Made by a program: the position numbers and the translations under genes. From Leifsonia poae (GTDB lineage Bacteria; Actinomycetota; Actinomycetes; Actinomycetales; Microbacteriaceae), in contig NZ_BSEN01000006.1 in assembly GCF_027921845.1 (NCBI RefSeq), positions 588,020-652,019 of the forward strand: DNA of 64,000 nt. The letters are read 5' to 3'. The notes under the pieces were generated by a model that did not search any database, was not told the DNA's origin, and saw only the letters and a program-made list of their open reading frames with translations. Of the stretch, positions 16,201-24,299 are shown in pieces; position 1 is the stretch's first letter, and every line of letters begins with the position of its first letter.

Positions 16201-17553
16201 ATGAGCAGCATCGAACGTGATGTGGTGATCGTGGGCGCAGGCGCCTCCGGTCTCACCGCGGCCACCGAACTGAAGAAGGCCGGGCTCACCGTGGCCGTGC
16301 TCGAAGCCCGCGACCGCGTCGGCGGGCGGCTCTGGACCGACGACGTCGACGGCGCCACGCTCGAGATCGGCGGCCAGTGGGTCTCTCCCGATCAGGATGC
16401 GCTCATCGACACCCTCGCCGACCTCGGCCTCGAGACCTACGAGCGCTATCGCGAGGGCCGCAACATCTACATCAGTCCGAGCGGAGAGCGCCGCACCTTC
16501 GAGGGCGAGATCTTCCCTGTGCCGCCCAAGACCGAGCACGAGATCGTCAGCCTGATCGACAAGCTCGACGCGCTGGTGGCCGAGATCGACCCGGATCGCC
16601 CGTGGGAGCACCCGCTCGCCGAGGAGCTCGACGAGATCTCGTTCCGGCGCTGGCTCGAGACGCAGACCGACGATGAGGAGGCGCGGCTCAACATCGGCAT
16701 GTTCATCGCCGGGGCGATGCTCACCAAGCCGGCCCACGCGTTCTCGGCGCTGCAGGCGCTGCTGATGGCCGCCTCGGCGGGCAGCTTCTCGAACCTGGTC
16801 GACGCCGACTTCATCCTCGACAAGCGGGTCAAGGGCGGACTGCAGCAGGTGCCGCTGCTGCTCGCCGACCGACTCGGCGACGACGTGCACCTCAACGCGC
16901 CGGTGCGGACCCTGCGCTGGGACGAGGCGGGAGTCACGGCGATCGCAGACGGTGTCGAGGTGAAGGCGCGGTTCGCCATCCTGGCCCTGCCACCCGTGCT
17001 GATCAGCAGGATCTCGTACGAGCCTCCACTGCCGCGCCGCCAGCAGCAGCTGCACCAGCACCTGTCGATGGGCTTCGTCATCAAGGTGCACGCGGTCTAC
17101 GAGACGCCGTTCTGGCGCGAAGACGGCTACTCGGGAACGGCCTTCAGCCCGTACGAGCTCGTGCACGAGGCGTACGACAACTGCTATGACGGAGACCCGC
17201 GCGGGACGCTCGTCGGCTTCGTCTCGGATGAGGCGGCCGACGCGGTCTTCCGGCTTTCGGCCGAGGAGCGCAAGGCGCGCATCCTGGAGTCGCTCTCGCA
17301 CTACTACGGCGAGAAGGCGCTGAGCCCGGTCGTCTACTACGAGAGCGACTGGGGCAGCGAGGAGTGGACGCGCGGCGCCTACGCGGCCAGCTTCGACATG
17401 GGTGGTCTGGCGCGCTACGGCGCCGACCTGCGCACGCCCGTCGGGCCGATCCACTTCTCGTGCAGCGACATGGCCGGCAAGGGATACCAGCACGTCGACG
17501 GCGCGATCCGCGTCGGGCGCGAGACGGCCGCGGCGATCATCGGGGCGGCCTGA
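16201..17553 (+). CDS. puo: Putrescine oxidase (flavin monoamine oxidase)
   Basis: 450-aa FAD enzyme oxidising putrescine to 4-aminobutanal with release of NH3 and H2O2. The dinucleotide fold begins at residue 8 (VVIVGAGASGLTAA, LEARDRVGGRLWT). Long stretches match the actinobacterial putrescine oxidases of Kocuria and Rhodococcus as I remember them: LEIGGQWVSPDQ, MLTKPAHAFSALQA, ASAGSFSNL, YESDWGSEEWTRGAYA and GYQHVDGAIRVG. Length agrees with that family. It stands alone, facing agmatine deiminase across a large inverted repeat. With aguA and aguB nearby, its substrate would be putrescine made from agmatine. The H2O2 made here may be one reason for the fur-katA pair elsewhere in the window. 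Confidence 0.88.
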   Translation: MSSIERDVVIVGAGASGLTAATELKKAGLTVAVLEARDRVGGRLWTDDVDGATLEIGGQWVSPDQDALIDTLADLGLETYERYREGRNIYISPSGERRTFEGEIFPVPPKTEHEIVSLIDKLDALVAEIDPDRPWEHPLAEELDEISFRRWLETQTDDEEARLNIGMFIAGAMLTKPAHAFSALQALLMAASAGSFSNLVDADFILDKRVKGGLQQVPLLLADRLGDDVHLNAPVRTLRWDEAGVTAIADGVEVKARFAILALPPVLISRISYEPPLPRRQQQLHQHLSMGFVIKVHAVYETPFWREDGYSGTAFSPYELVHEAYDNCYDGDPRGTLVGFVSDEAADAVFRLSAEERKARILESLSHYYGEKALSPVVYYESDWGSEEWTRGAYAASFDMGGLARYGADLRTPVGPIHFSCSDMAGKGYQHVDGAIRVGRETAAAIIGAA

Positions 17554-17610
17554 CCGCTCCCCTCAAGCTGGGCGCGGCCCGTCGTGGAGCGCCGCGCCCA
17601 CCCTCCACCA

Positions 17611-17675
17611 CAATCGAGTCCGAACTTGTTGCGCTGCCGCATGGCGTGTCGGGGCAACAAGTTCGGACTCGATTG
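17611..17675. repeat. Class A intergenic inverted repeat (copy at 17.6 kb)
   Basis: Two perfect 22-nt arms (17611-17632 and 17654-17675) around a 21-nt loop, between the convergent puo and aguA genes. The outer arm is AATCGAGTCCG, the inner arm AACTTGTTGC with its exact complement on the other side. The position would suit a bidirectional terminator, but no T-tract is present. Related copies: 22389-22450, 30722-30786, 31079-31141 and 40207-40271. Confidence 0.9.
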
Positions 17676-17723
17676 CGTGTGCGCGGCGCGCGGAGCGGGG
17701 CGGGGTGCGCGGCGCGCGCGGGT

Positions 17724-18743
17724 TCAGAGCGCGGGCTGCTGCTGCGTGATGCAGTGGATGCCGCCGCCGCGCGCGAAGAGCGGGCGTGCATCGACGGTCA
17801 CGACGCGACGGCCCGGGTACGCGTCGGCGAGGAGCGCGGCCGCTTCGGCGTCGTGCGCGTCGCCGAAGCTGCACGCGATCACGCCGTCGTTGACGAGCAG
17901 GTGGTTGATGTAGCTGTAGTCGGTCCAGCCCTCGTCGTCGCGCAGCGTGGCCGGCGCCGGAACCTCGATGATCTTGAGGGCGCGGCCCGCCGCATCCGTC
18001 GCCGATTCGAGCGCGGCGCGGATCTCGCGTGAGACGGCGGCATCCGGATGCGACTTGTCGCGCTGGGTGTGCAGCAGCACGACGCCGGGCCGGGCGAACG
18101 CCGCGACGATGTCGACGTGGCCGCGGGTTCCGAAGCGCTCGGAGTCCCGGGTGAGCCCGCGCGGAAGCCAGATCGTCGTCGTCGCGCCGATGGTCCGTGC
18201 GAACTCCGCCTCGATCTCCGGCTTCGTGATCCCGGGGTTGCGTCCGGGATCGAGCTGCACCGTGTCCGTCGCGAGAACCGTTCCCTCGCCATCGACGTGG
18301 ATACCGCCGCCCTCGTTCACGAGACCGCTCGAGATCAGCTCGGCGCCCGACCACGACGCGACCTGCGCGCCGACCAGGCTGTCCTTGTCCCACTGCGCCC
18401 AGTCCTGCGCGCCCCAGCCGTTGAACACCCAGTCGACCGCGCCGAGCTCGCCGGTCTCCGATCGCACGAAGGTCGGACCCATGTCGCGCATCCAGGCGTC
18501 GTTGAGCGGCGCCTCGTGCAGCTCGATCGAACCGGAGAGGTAGCGCGGCGCAATGTCGCGGTCGCGGGGATCGACGACGACCGACACCGGTTCGAACTCC
18601 GCGGTGGCATTGGCGACAGCGGCCCAGGTGGTGCGCGCCTCTTCCGCCTCCTCGGCCGTGTCGCCGAGCGTGTAGCCGGCGGTCGGCCAGGCCAGCCAGG
18701 TGCGCTCGTGCCGGTCGCCCTCGTGGGGCATCGTCCAACTCAT
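17724..18743 (-). CDS. aguA: Agmatine deiminase
   Basis: 339-aa peptidylarginine-deiminase-fold enzyme converting agmatine to N-carbamoylputrescine and NH3. The C-terminal catalytic motif GGGIHCITQQQPA with the nucleophilic Cys is intact. Other family blocks are NDAWMRDMGPTFV near residue 80, GLVNEGGGIHVDGEG and FGTRGHVDIVAAF. The length is about that of other AguA. It is the second gene of an operon, overlapping the upstream amidase gene by 4 nt (ATGA), and works with it to yield putrescine. Confidence 0.93.
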   Translation of the reverse strand: MSWTMPHEGDRHERTWLAWPTAGYTLGDTAEEAEEARTTWAAVANATAEFEPVSVVVDPRDRDIAPRYLSGSIELHEAPLNDAWMRDMGPTFVRSETGELGAVDWVFNGWGAQDWAQWDKDSLVGAQVASWSGAELISSGLVNEGGGIHVDGEGTVLATDTVQLDPGRNPGITKPEIEAEFARTIGATTTIWLPRGLTRDSERFGTRGHVDIVAAFARPGVVLLHTQRDKSHPDAAVSREIRAALESATDAAGRALKIIEVPAPATLRDDEGWTDYSYINHLLVNDGVIACSFGDAHDAEAAALLADAYPGRRVVTVDARPLFARGGGIHCITQQQPAL

Positions 18744-19720
18744 CGGGCGTCGCTCGAGCCGGAGGCGCCCAGCACCTCGTACGTGTCGGGGCGGCGCGTG
18801 GCCAGAAACGGGAACAGCTCCAGCCAGTCGTCACGCTGCGGCAGGTCGAGGTCGACCACGAGCACGGCCTGCTCGTCGCGCGGCGCCTCGGCGAGGATGC
18901 GGCCGTAGGGGTCGCTGACGAACGACGATCCGTAGAAGGTGTTGCCCGGGGTGCCATCCGGTCGCGTCTCGGAGCCGATACGGTTCGGCACCACCATGAA
19001 GGTGCCGTTCGCGATGCCGTTGCCGACGATGACCTGGCGCCACAGCGGCTGCGTGTCGAACTCGGGATGGTCGGGCTCGGAGCCGATCGCGGTCGGGTAG
19101 ACCAGCACGTTGGCGCCCTGCAGGCTGTAGGCGCGCGCGACCTCGGGGAACCACTCGTCCCAGCACGTCGGCATGCCGAGTCGCACGCCGGGCAGGGCCG
19201 CGACCTCGTGCACCGGGTACGGCTGCTCGGCCGGACCGGCGCGGAAGTACTTGTCTTCGTAGTAGCCGGCCGTCACCGGGATGTGCAGCTTGTGCGTCTT
19301 CGCCACGATCTCGCCAGACGGAGCGACGACGATGGCCGTGTTCAGGCCGCGTCCGTCGCTGTCGCCGGTGCGCTGGTAGAGCGAGGCGTGCACGTAGACG
19401 TCGTTCGCCGCGGCGGCTTCGGCCGCCCAGCGACGGGTCGGCCCGGTCTCCAGGTCTTCGGCCAGTTCGTCGGCGCGGCCGGTCGGCAGCGTGTCGGCCG
19501 GGTAGCGGGAGAGGGTCAGCTCGGGCAGGAACACGATCTGCGCCCCGTCGGCGGCCGCGATCGCGACGGCGGAGCTGAGCTCCGCGGCGAGGGCCTCGGC
19601 ATCGGGCTGCCAGGCGTGCTGCACGACACCGATGCGCAGCGGCGCGCTGTCGTCGCGGCTGCCGGGCACGCGGGCGAGCGAGGTCGGGGGAGTAGTGGCG
19701 CGGACGAGCGTGAAGGTCAT
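18740..19720 (-). CDS. aguB: N-carbamoylputrescine amidase (nitrilase superfamily)
   Basis: Carbon-nitrogen hydrolase of about 326 aa, expected to convert N-carbamoylputrescine to putrescine, CO2 and NH3. The Glu-Lys-Cys triad is visible: FLPELTLSRYP, AKTHKLHIP and GMPTCWDEWFPE. The N-terminus (about 27 residues) is longer than usual before the LRIGVVQHAW strand. ATG 19720 is favoured because GGATGGA lies just upstream; ATG 19729 is also in frame. Divergent from a TetR gene, with a shared perfect dyad between them; translationally coupled to aguA. Confidence 0.88.
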   Translation of the reverse strand: MTFTLVRATTPPTSLARVPGSRDDSAPLRIGVVQHAWQPDAEALAAELSSAVAIAAADGAQIVFLPELTLSRYPADTLPTGRADELAEDLETGPTRRWAAEAAAANDVYVHASLYQRTGDSDGRGLNTAIVVAPSGEIVAKTHKLHIPVTAGYYEDKYFRAGPAEQPYPVHEVAALPGVRLGMPTCWDEWFPEVARAYSLQGANVLVYPTAIGSEPDHPEFDTQPLWRQVIVGNGIANGTFMVVPNRIGSETRPDGTPGNTFYGSSFVSDPYGRILAEAPRDEQAVLVVDLDLPQRDDWLELFPFLATRRPDTYEVLGASGSSDAR

Positions 19721-19739
19721 GGGTTCCATCCGGATGCTA

Positions 19740-19758
19740 AAACGAATAGTGTTCGTTT
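19740..19758. promoter_or_regulatory. Operator dyad between aguBA and the TetR gene
   Basis: Perfect inverted repeat AAACGAA-TAGTG-TTCGTTT in the short divergent spacer, 20 bp before the aguB start and 39 bp before the TetR start. This is the size and placement expected for a TetR-family operator controlling both directions. It is notably AT-rich for this genome. Confidence 0.75.
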
Positions 19759-19796
19759 ATTATGCACACCGTGAGCCGCGAGCGGAAGGGGAGGCC

Positions 19797-20402
19797 GTGC
19801 CGAGACCGTCATCGCCCATCCTGAGCGCCGACAGGATCGCCGACGCGGCGATCGCCCTGGTCGACGCCGGCAAGGCGTTCGGCGTCAACGCGCTCGCCCG
19901 CGAACTCGGTGTTACGCCGTCGTCGCTCTACAACCACGTCGAGGGCAGGGATGCGATCGTCGAGCTGATGCGCGGGCGCCTCGCGGTGCGGGCGGCGATC
20001 TCGGTTCCCGACGGGCTCGCCTGGGACGCCGTCGTCGCGTACGTGGTGCGCTCGCAGCGCGCGATGTTCGCCGAGCATCCGCTCGTGCTGCCGCTGCTGG
20101 TCGGCAAGCCGGTGACGGATGTGACCGTGCTCGGCTACTACGAAGCGCTCGCCGAGGCCCTGCTGTCTGCCGGGTTCCCCGACGACGAGGTGCTCGTGAT
20201 CGTGGCCGTGCTCGATGCCTTCGCGTTGGGCTCCGGGCTCGACCTGTCGGCGCCGCCCGAGGTGTGGCAGGCGGAACCGGGGAGCGCACTCGGCCGGCTG
20301 GTGGCGGGCGGCGAACCCGGGCAGGTTCGGGCGGACCGCGCGTTCGACCTCGGGGTCGATCTGCTGCTGGCGTCGCTGCGCGCGAGGCTGGCCGGCGCAT
20401 GA
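19797..20402 (+). CDS. TetR-family regulator of aguBA
   Basis: 201-aa regulator. The N-terminal HTH is ADAAIALVDAGKAFGVNALARELGVTPSSLYNHVEGRDAIV (quoted in two parts: DAGKAFGVNALARELGV and TPSSLYNHVEGRDAIVELM). The rest is a helical ligand domain of the TetR_C type. GTG 19797 is supported by the purine-rich GGAAGGGGAGG just upstream. By position it represses the divergent agmatine-degrading operon, probably lifting on agmatine or a downstream amine; the ligand is inferred. Confidence 0.83.
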   Translation: MPRPSSPILSADRIADAAIALVDAGKAFGVNALARELGVTPSSLYNHVEGRDAIVELMRGRLAVRAAISVPDGLAWDAVVAYVVRSQRAMFAEHPLVLPLLVGKPVTDVTVLGYYEALAEALLSAGFPDDEVLVIVAVLDAFALGSGLDLSAPPEVWQAEPGSALGRLVAGGEPGQVRADRAFDLGVDLLLASLRARLAGA

Positions 20403-20513
20403 CTCCGCATGATCGGGCCCTGCACAACTCCGGATGATCGGGCCTGATCGGCGTCGAGCATTCGGAGTCATGCCGCAGTGGGCCGCGTGTCGCCTCGGAC
20501 TTCCGGAGTTACG
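20397..20513. repeat. Class B intergenic repeat with crossed inverted arms
   Basis: Two perfect inverted pairs overlap in crossed order. GCATGACTCCG (20397-20407, including the TetR stop codon) pairs with 20463-20473, and AACTCCGGA (20426-20434) pairs with TCCGGAGTT (20502-20510). A 17-nt direct repeat (CTCCG-ATGATCGGGCC) lies within the left half. The right end, CTTCCGGAGTTACG, is shared with the repeat at 26179-26191. It lies between the convergent TetR and epimerase genes. Confidence 0.75.
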
Positions 20514-20549
20514 GGCGGTCCGAGCGTGGCGCGCCTCGCGTGGCTGGCC

Positions 20550-21473
20550 CTAGGCGGCGCGGATGACCCAGCTCGCCGTCGACGTCGCGCCGGGCTCGAG
20601 CACGATCAGGTCGATGCCCGAGTTGAACGCGTCGGGCGGGCAGGTCATCGGCTCGACCGCGAGACCGGCCCGGTGGGCATCCGATGCCGGGTTGTCGGCG
20701 GTGTGGATCTGCACCCACGGGCACGCGGTGTCCCAGGTCATCGCGGTTCCGCTGCCGTCGGCGGCGCGGACGGTGACGGTCGTGATGCCGGCATCGTCGC
20801 GCTCGAGGTCGGTGAAGGCGTGGTCGATGAAGAGGTCGCCGATGAGGTGCGGGGTGCGGAAGTCGAAGGCTCCGCCGTTCTCCGTCTGCACGTCGGCGTT
20901 TCCAACGGGGAGGAGGCGGTCCTCGGTGACGGTGAGCACCGTCGACGCCGGGAGGTGGAGCGCCCAGTCGTCGACGCGTCCGGGGCCGGCGACGAGGTAG
21001 GGATGCGGGGCGGTGCCCCAGGGCGCGGCGTCGGTGCCGGAGTTGGTGGCGGTGACGGCGGTGTGCAGGCCCTCCTCGTCGAGGGTGAAGGTGACGTCGA
21101 CGTCGACGCGGTGCGGGTAGCCGGCCTGCGCTTCGATGGTCGCCTCGAGAGTGACGCTGCTCGCGGAGCGGTCGACGACCTCGAAGTCCAGCCAGGCGGC
21201 CAGGCCGTGCAGGGCGTTGCCGCGGGCGGGCTCGGTGAGCGGCAGCTGCTGCTCCACGCCGTTGAAGGTGTAGCGGCCGTCGGCGACGCGGTTCGGCCAG
21301 GGCGCGAGCGTCGCGCCGCGGAATGCAGGTCGCACCTCATCGGCGTCGAACGGGACGACGAGCGGGCGCCCCTTGAATTCGAGCGTGCGGAGGGTGGCGC
21401 CCACGGAGGCGATGGTCGCGTGGTAGTCGCCAGCGCTGAGGCCGTAGTGGGTCCCGGAGATCGGAGTGGTCAT
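20550..21473 (-). CDS. Aldose 1-epimerase family protein
   Basis: 307-aa GalM-like galactose-mutarotase-fold enzyme. Motifs: GATLAPWPNRVADGRYTF near residue 60, NALHGLAAW with the catalytic His, GTAPHPYLVAG with the second His, and VEPMTCPPDAFN with the catalytic Glu. ATG 21473 begins at the family's natural start. It interconverts alpha and beta anomers of a hexose or hexose-6-phosphate; the exact sugar cannot be told. Monocistronic, divergent from the PdxH-like gene. Confidence 0.86.
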   Translation of the reverse strand: MTTPISGTHYGLSAGDYHATIASVGATLRTLEFKGRPLVVPFDADEVRPAFRGATLAPWPNRVADGRYTFNGVEQQLPLTEPARGNALHGLAAWLDFEVVDRSASSVTLEATIEAQAGYPHRVDVDVTFTLDEEGLHTAVTATNSGTDAAPWGTAPHPYLVAGPGRVDDWALHLPASTVLTVTEDRLLPVGNADVQTENGGAFDFRTPHLIGDLFIDHAFTDLERDDAGITTVTVRAADGSGTAMTWDTACPWVQIHTADNPASDAHRAGLAVEPMTCPPDAFNSGIDLIVLEPGATSTASWVIRAA

Positions 21474-21517
21474 CTGGCCATTCTGCCGAATCCCGGGGCC
21501 GAGCACAGCGCATCCCG

Positions 21518-21619
21518 GTTTCGATCCGCGTCATCCCGGGTCCGATCGCCGTCATGGTGGGGCCGATCGCCGCCGTGGGGCCGGTCGCCGTCGTGGCGGG
21601 GCGATCGCCGTCATCCCGG
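21518..21619. repeat. Degenerate tandem repeat before pdxH
   Basis: About five imperfect head-to-tail units of 18-22 bp with consensus near GGTCCGATCGCCGTCATCCC, in the divergent spacer between the aldose epimerase and pdxH. It ends 20 bp before the pdxH start. Function unknown; it may alter the pdxH 5' region. Confidence 0.7.
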
Positions 21620-21639
21620 CCGTGAGTACAGTCGATGTC

Positions 21640-22323
21640 ATGTCGGAGACGCGAGAAGAGACCGGTGCGGGCATCCCGGAGCGGGCGGCGCTGAGCGGCG
21701 ACGAAAGCCTCGTGCTGGCCGAGTTCGACGCGCCGCCGAACGATCCCGTGCCGCTGCTGCGGGCGTGGCTCGACGGTGCGGAGGCGGCGGCCGTGCGGGA
21801 GCCGTGGGCGGCCTCCCTCGCGACGGCGGGCGCGGTCGATGGCGGCACCGTGCTTCCGTCGACGCGGATCATCCTGGTCAAGGACCTCGATGCGCAGGGC
21901 TTCCTGTTCGGCACCTACACGTCGAGCCGCAAGGGTCGCGACCTCGCGGCGACGCCCTACGCGGCGCTCGGGTTCTACTGGCGGGAGACGATGCAGCAGT
22001 TGCGGGTGGAAGGACCGGTGGAGCGGCTCTCCGACGCCGAGTCTGCGGCGCTCTTCGCCGATCGACCGCGGGCGGCGCAGGCGACGACGGCCGCCTCACG
22101 ACAGGGTGCGCCGCTCGACGACGAGGGCGGGCTCGCGGCGCGGGCGGCTGCGCTCGATGAGGGTTCGGACGCCATCCGGATGCCCGGCGATTGGGCCGCC
22201 TACCGCCTGGTGCCGACGTCGATCGAGTTCTGGCAGGGGCGTACGTCCCGCCTGCACCGCCGCCTCGCGTACCGCCGTATCTCGGTTGCCGCGCCCTGGA
22301 CGCACGCCCGCCTGCAGCCCTGA
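21640..22323 (+). CDS. pdxH: Pyridoxamine 5'-phosphate oxidase
   Basis: 227-aa FMN oxidase making pyridoxal 5'-phosphate from pyridoxamine/pyridoxine phosphate. Family blocks: PSTRIILVKDLD, FGTYTSSRKGRDLAATP, FYWRETMQQLRVEG, a split RPRAAQATTAASRQGAPL segment and the C-terminal FWQGRTSRLHRRLAYRR. ATG 21640 starts the conserved part and lies just after a tandem-repeat tract; no clear ribosome site is seen. PLP is the cofactor of GabT, but no co-regulation is evident. Confidence 0.87.
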   Translation: MSETREETGAGIPERAALSGDESLVLAEFDAPPNDPVPLLRAWLDGAEAAAVREPWAASLATAGAVDGGTVLPSTRIILVKDLDAQGFLFGTYTSSRKGRDLAATPYAALGFYWRETMQQLRVEGPVERLSDAESAALFADRPRAAQATTAASRQGAPLDDEGGLAARAAALDEGSDAIRMPGDWAAYRLVPTSIEFWQGRTSRLHRRLAYRRISVAAPWTHARLQP

Positions 22324-22388
22324 GCCCCTGCGCCCGCCACCCCGGTTCGATCAGATCGCTCGGTCGAGTCGTTCGGCCGAGCCATTTC

Positions 22389-22450
22389 ATCGAGTCGGGG
22401 ATTAATCACGCCTGAGGGGCGCTGGGCGTGATTAAGGCCCGACTCGATTC
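22389..22450. repeat. Class A intergenic inverted repeat (copy at 22.4 kb)
   Basis: 24-nt arms (22389-22412 and 22427-22450) pair at 21 positions around a 14-nt loop. The outer part is ATCGAGTCGGG, the inner part TTAATCACGC. It lies between pdxH and the ATP-grasp gene, both on the plus strand. Confidence 0.85.
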
Positions 22451-22580
22451 AGTCGTTTGAGTCGATCGCGTCGATCCGTAGGAGGGGGAGGCTGGGCGGG
22501 CGCGGCGGGGCGCGGCGGAGCGTAGCGAGAACGAAACGTGGGGAAACGTGGGGGAAACGCGCGCTGGGTAGTGTCCGGAC

Positions 22581-24299
22581 ATGGGAGATCTCTTCGACAG
22601 CTACGGCAGTCTGGCCGTGCGCAGGCGGCGGGGGAGAAGCGCCGCCTGGGACGAGATGTTCGGCGACTACGGCCGCTCCGCCGAGGCGGCCAACGCCCGC
22701 CCCGCCTACCGCGAGCTCTACACCGCCCTCGCCGCCCTCACCCAGGACGAGCTGCGCGGCCGCACCGATGCCCTCGCCAGTTCGTACCTCGCCCAGGGCG
22801 TGACCTTCGACTTCGCCGGAGAGGAGCGTCCGTTCCCGCTGGACGCGGTTCCGCGCGTGATCGAGCAGCGCGAGTGGATGCGCGTCGAAGCCGGCGTCAA
22901 ACAGCGGGTCCATGCGCTCGAGGCCTTTCTGAGCGACGTCTACGGCGCGCAGAACGCCGTGCGCGACGGCGTCATCCCGGCGGGGCTCATCACGTCGTCG
23001 GCGCACTTCCATCGGGCCGCGGCCGGCATCGAGAGCGCGAACGGCGTGCGCATCCAGGTGTCGGGCATCGACCTGATCAGGGATGAACGCGGGGAGTGGC
23101 GCGTTCTCGAAGACAACGTGCGCGTGCCGAGCGGCGTGAGCTACGTGATCTCGAACCGGCGCGTCATGGCGCAGACCCTCCCGGAGCTGTTCACCTCGAT
23201 GCGCGTCCGCCCGGTCGGCGACTATCCGTACCGGCTGCTGCAGGCGCTGCGGGCGAGCGCGCCCGGCGGCATGGAGGCGCCGAACGTCGTGGTGCTCACA
23301 CCGGGCGTCTACAACTCGGCGTATTTCGAGCACACCCTCCTCGCGCGGCTCATGGGTGTCGAGCTCGTCGAGGGCCGCGATCTGTTCTGCTCCGGCGGCA
23401 AGGTGTGGATGCGCACCACCTCCGGCCCGCAGCGGGTCGACGTGATCTACCGCCGGATCGACGACGAGTTCATCGATCCGCTGCAGTTCCGCGTCGACTC
23501 GGTGCTCGGAACGCCCGGCCTGATGCTGGCAGCCCGGCTCGGCAATGTGACGATCGCGAACGCGGTCGGCAACGGCGTCGCGGACGACAAGCTCGTCTAC
23601 ACCTACCTTCCCGACCTCATCCGGTACTACCTCGCCGAGGAACCGGTGATCCCCAACGTCGACACCTGGCGGCTGGAGGATCCGGAGGCGCTCGCCGAGG
23701 TGCTCGACCGGCTGGACGAGCTCGTGATCAAGCCGGTGGACGGCAGCGGCGGCAAGGGCCTGGTGATCGGACCGGATGCGAACAAGAAGGAGCTCGCCGA
23801 GCTGAAGTCCCGGCTGCTCGCCGACCCCCGGGGCTGGATCGCTCAGCCGGTGGTGCAGCTGTCGACCATCCCGACGCTCGTCGAAGACGGGATGCGCCCG
23901 CGTCACGTCGACCTCCGCCCGTTCGCGGTCAACGACGGCCGCGACGTCTGGGTGCTGCCCGGCGGTCTCACGCGCGTCGCGCTCGCCGAGGGCCAGCTCG
24001 TCGTCAACAGCAGCCAGGGCGGCGGATCCAAGGACACCTGGGTGGTCGGGATGCCGGGAGCGGCGCCGGAGCCCGGCCAGGAGGGGCGCGGCGTCTCCGA
24101 CCTCGTCGCGGATCAGGCGTCGACCTCGCTCGCGACCTACGGAACGCAGCACCCGCCGGACCATTCGGACCAGGACGCCCCGCGCAGCGACCAGCAGCAG
24201 CAACAGCAACAGAGTCGGCAGCAGCAGAGCAGGCAGGACCCGGTGCCGTATCCGCGGCGGCCGCGCCAGCCCGTGGGCGACGAGGAGTCCGCATGCTGA
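22581..24299 (+). CDS. Circularly permuted ATP-grasp protein (DUF404/DUF407 type)
   Basis: 572-aa member of the circularly permuted ATP-grasp type 2 family, likely forming an amide or ester bond with ATP. Recognisable blocks: WDEMFGDYG near the N-terminus, GIDLIRDERGEWRVLEDNVR, GVSYVISNRR, PGVYNSAYFEH, and DELVIKPVDGSGGKGLVIG for nucleotide binding. The last 60 residues (about 510-572) are a low-complexity tail rich in Gln (SDQQQQQQQ) and Pro. ATG 22581 is the conserved start. It begins a three-gene operon with alpha-E and transglutaminase-like genes, a widespread set with no settled function. Confidence 0.9.
   Translation: MGDLFDSYGSLAVRRRRGRSAAWDEMFGDYGRSAEAANARPAYRELYTALAALTQDELRGRTDALASSYLAQGVTFDFAGEERPFPLDAVPRVIEQREWMRVEAGVKQRVHALEAFLSDVYGAQNAVRDGVIPAGLITSSAHFHRAAAGIESANGVRIQVSGIDLIRDERGEWRVLEDNVRVPSGVSYVISNRRVMAQTLPELFTSMRVRPVGDYPYRLLQALRASAPGGMEAPNVVVLTPGVYNSAYFEHTLLARLMGVELVEGRDLFCSGGKVWMRTTSGPQRVDVIYRRIDDEFIDPLQFRVDSVLGTPGLMLAARLGNVTIANAVGNGVADDKLVYTYLPDLIRYYLAEEPVIPNVDTWRLEDPEALAEVLDRLDELVIKPVDGSGGKGLVIGPDANKKELAELKSRLLADPRGWIAQPVVQLSTIPTLVEDGMRPRHVDLRPFAVNDGRDVWVLPGGLTRVALAEGQLVVNSSQGGGSKDTWVVGMPGAAPEPGQEGRGVSDLVADQASTSLATYGTQHPPDHSDQDAPRSDQQQQQQQSRQQQSRQDPVPYPRRPRQPVGDEESAC

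Noticed and set aside
15415-17493. 692-codon minus-strand open frame over puo
   Set aside because: Antisense to the putrescine oxidase, whose whole length matches its family. The lower part is an out-of-frame reading of the glycerophosphodiesterase gene.
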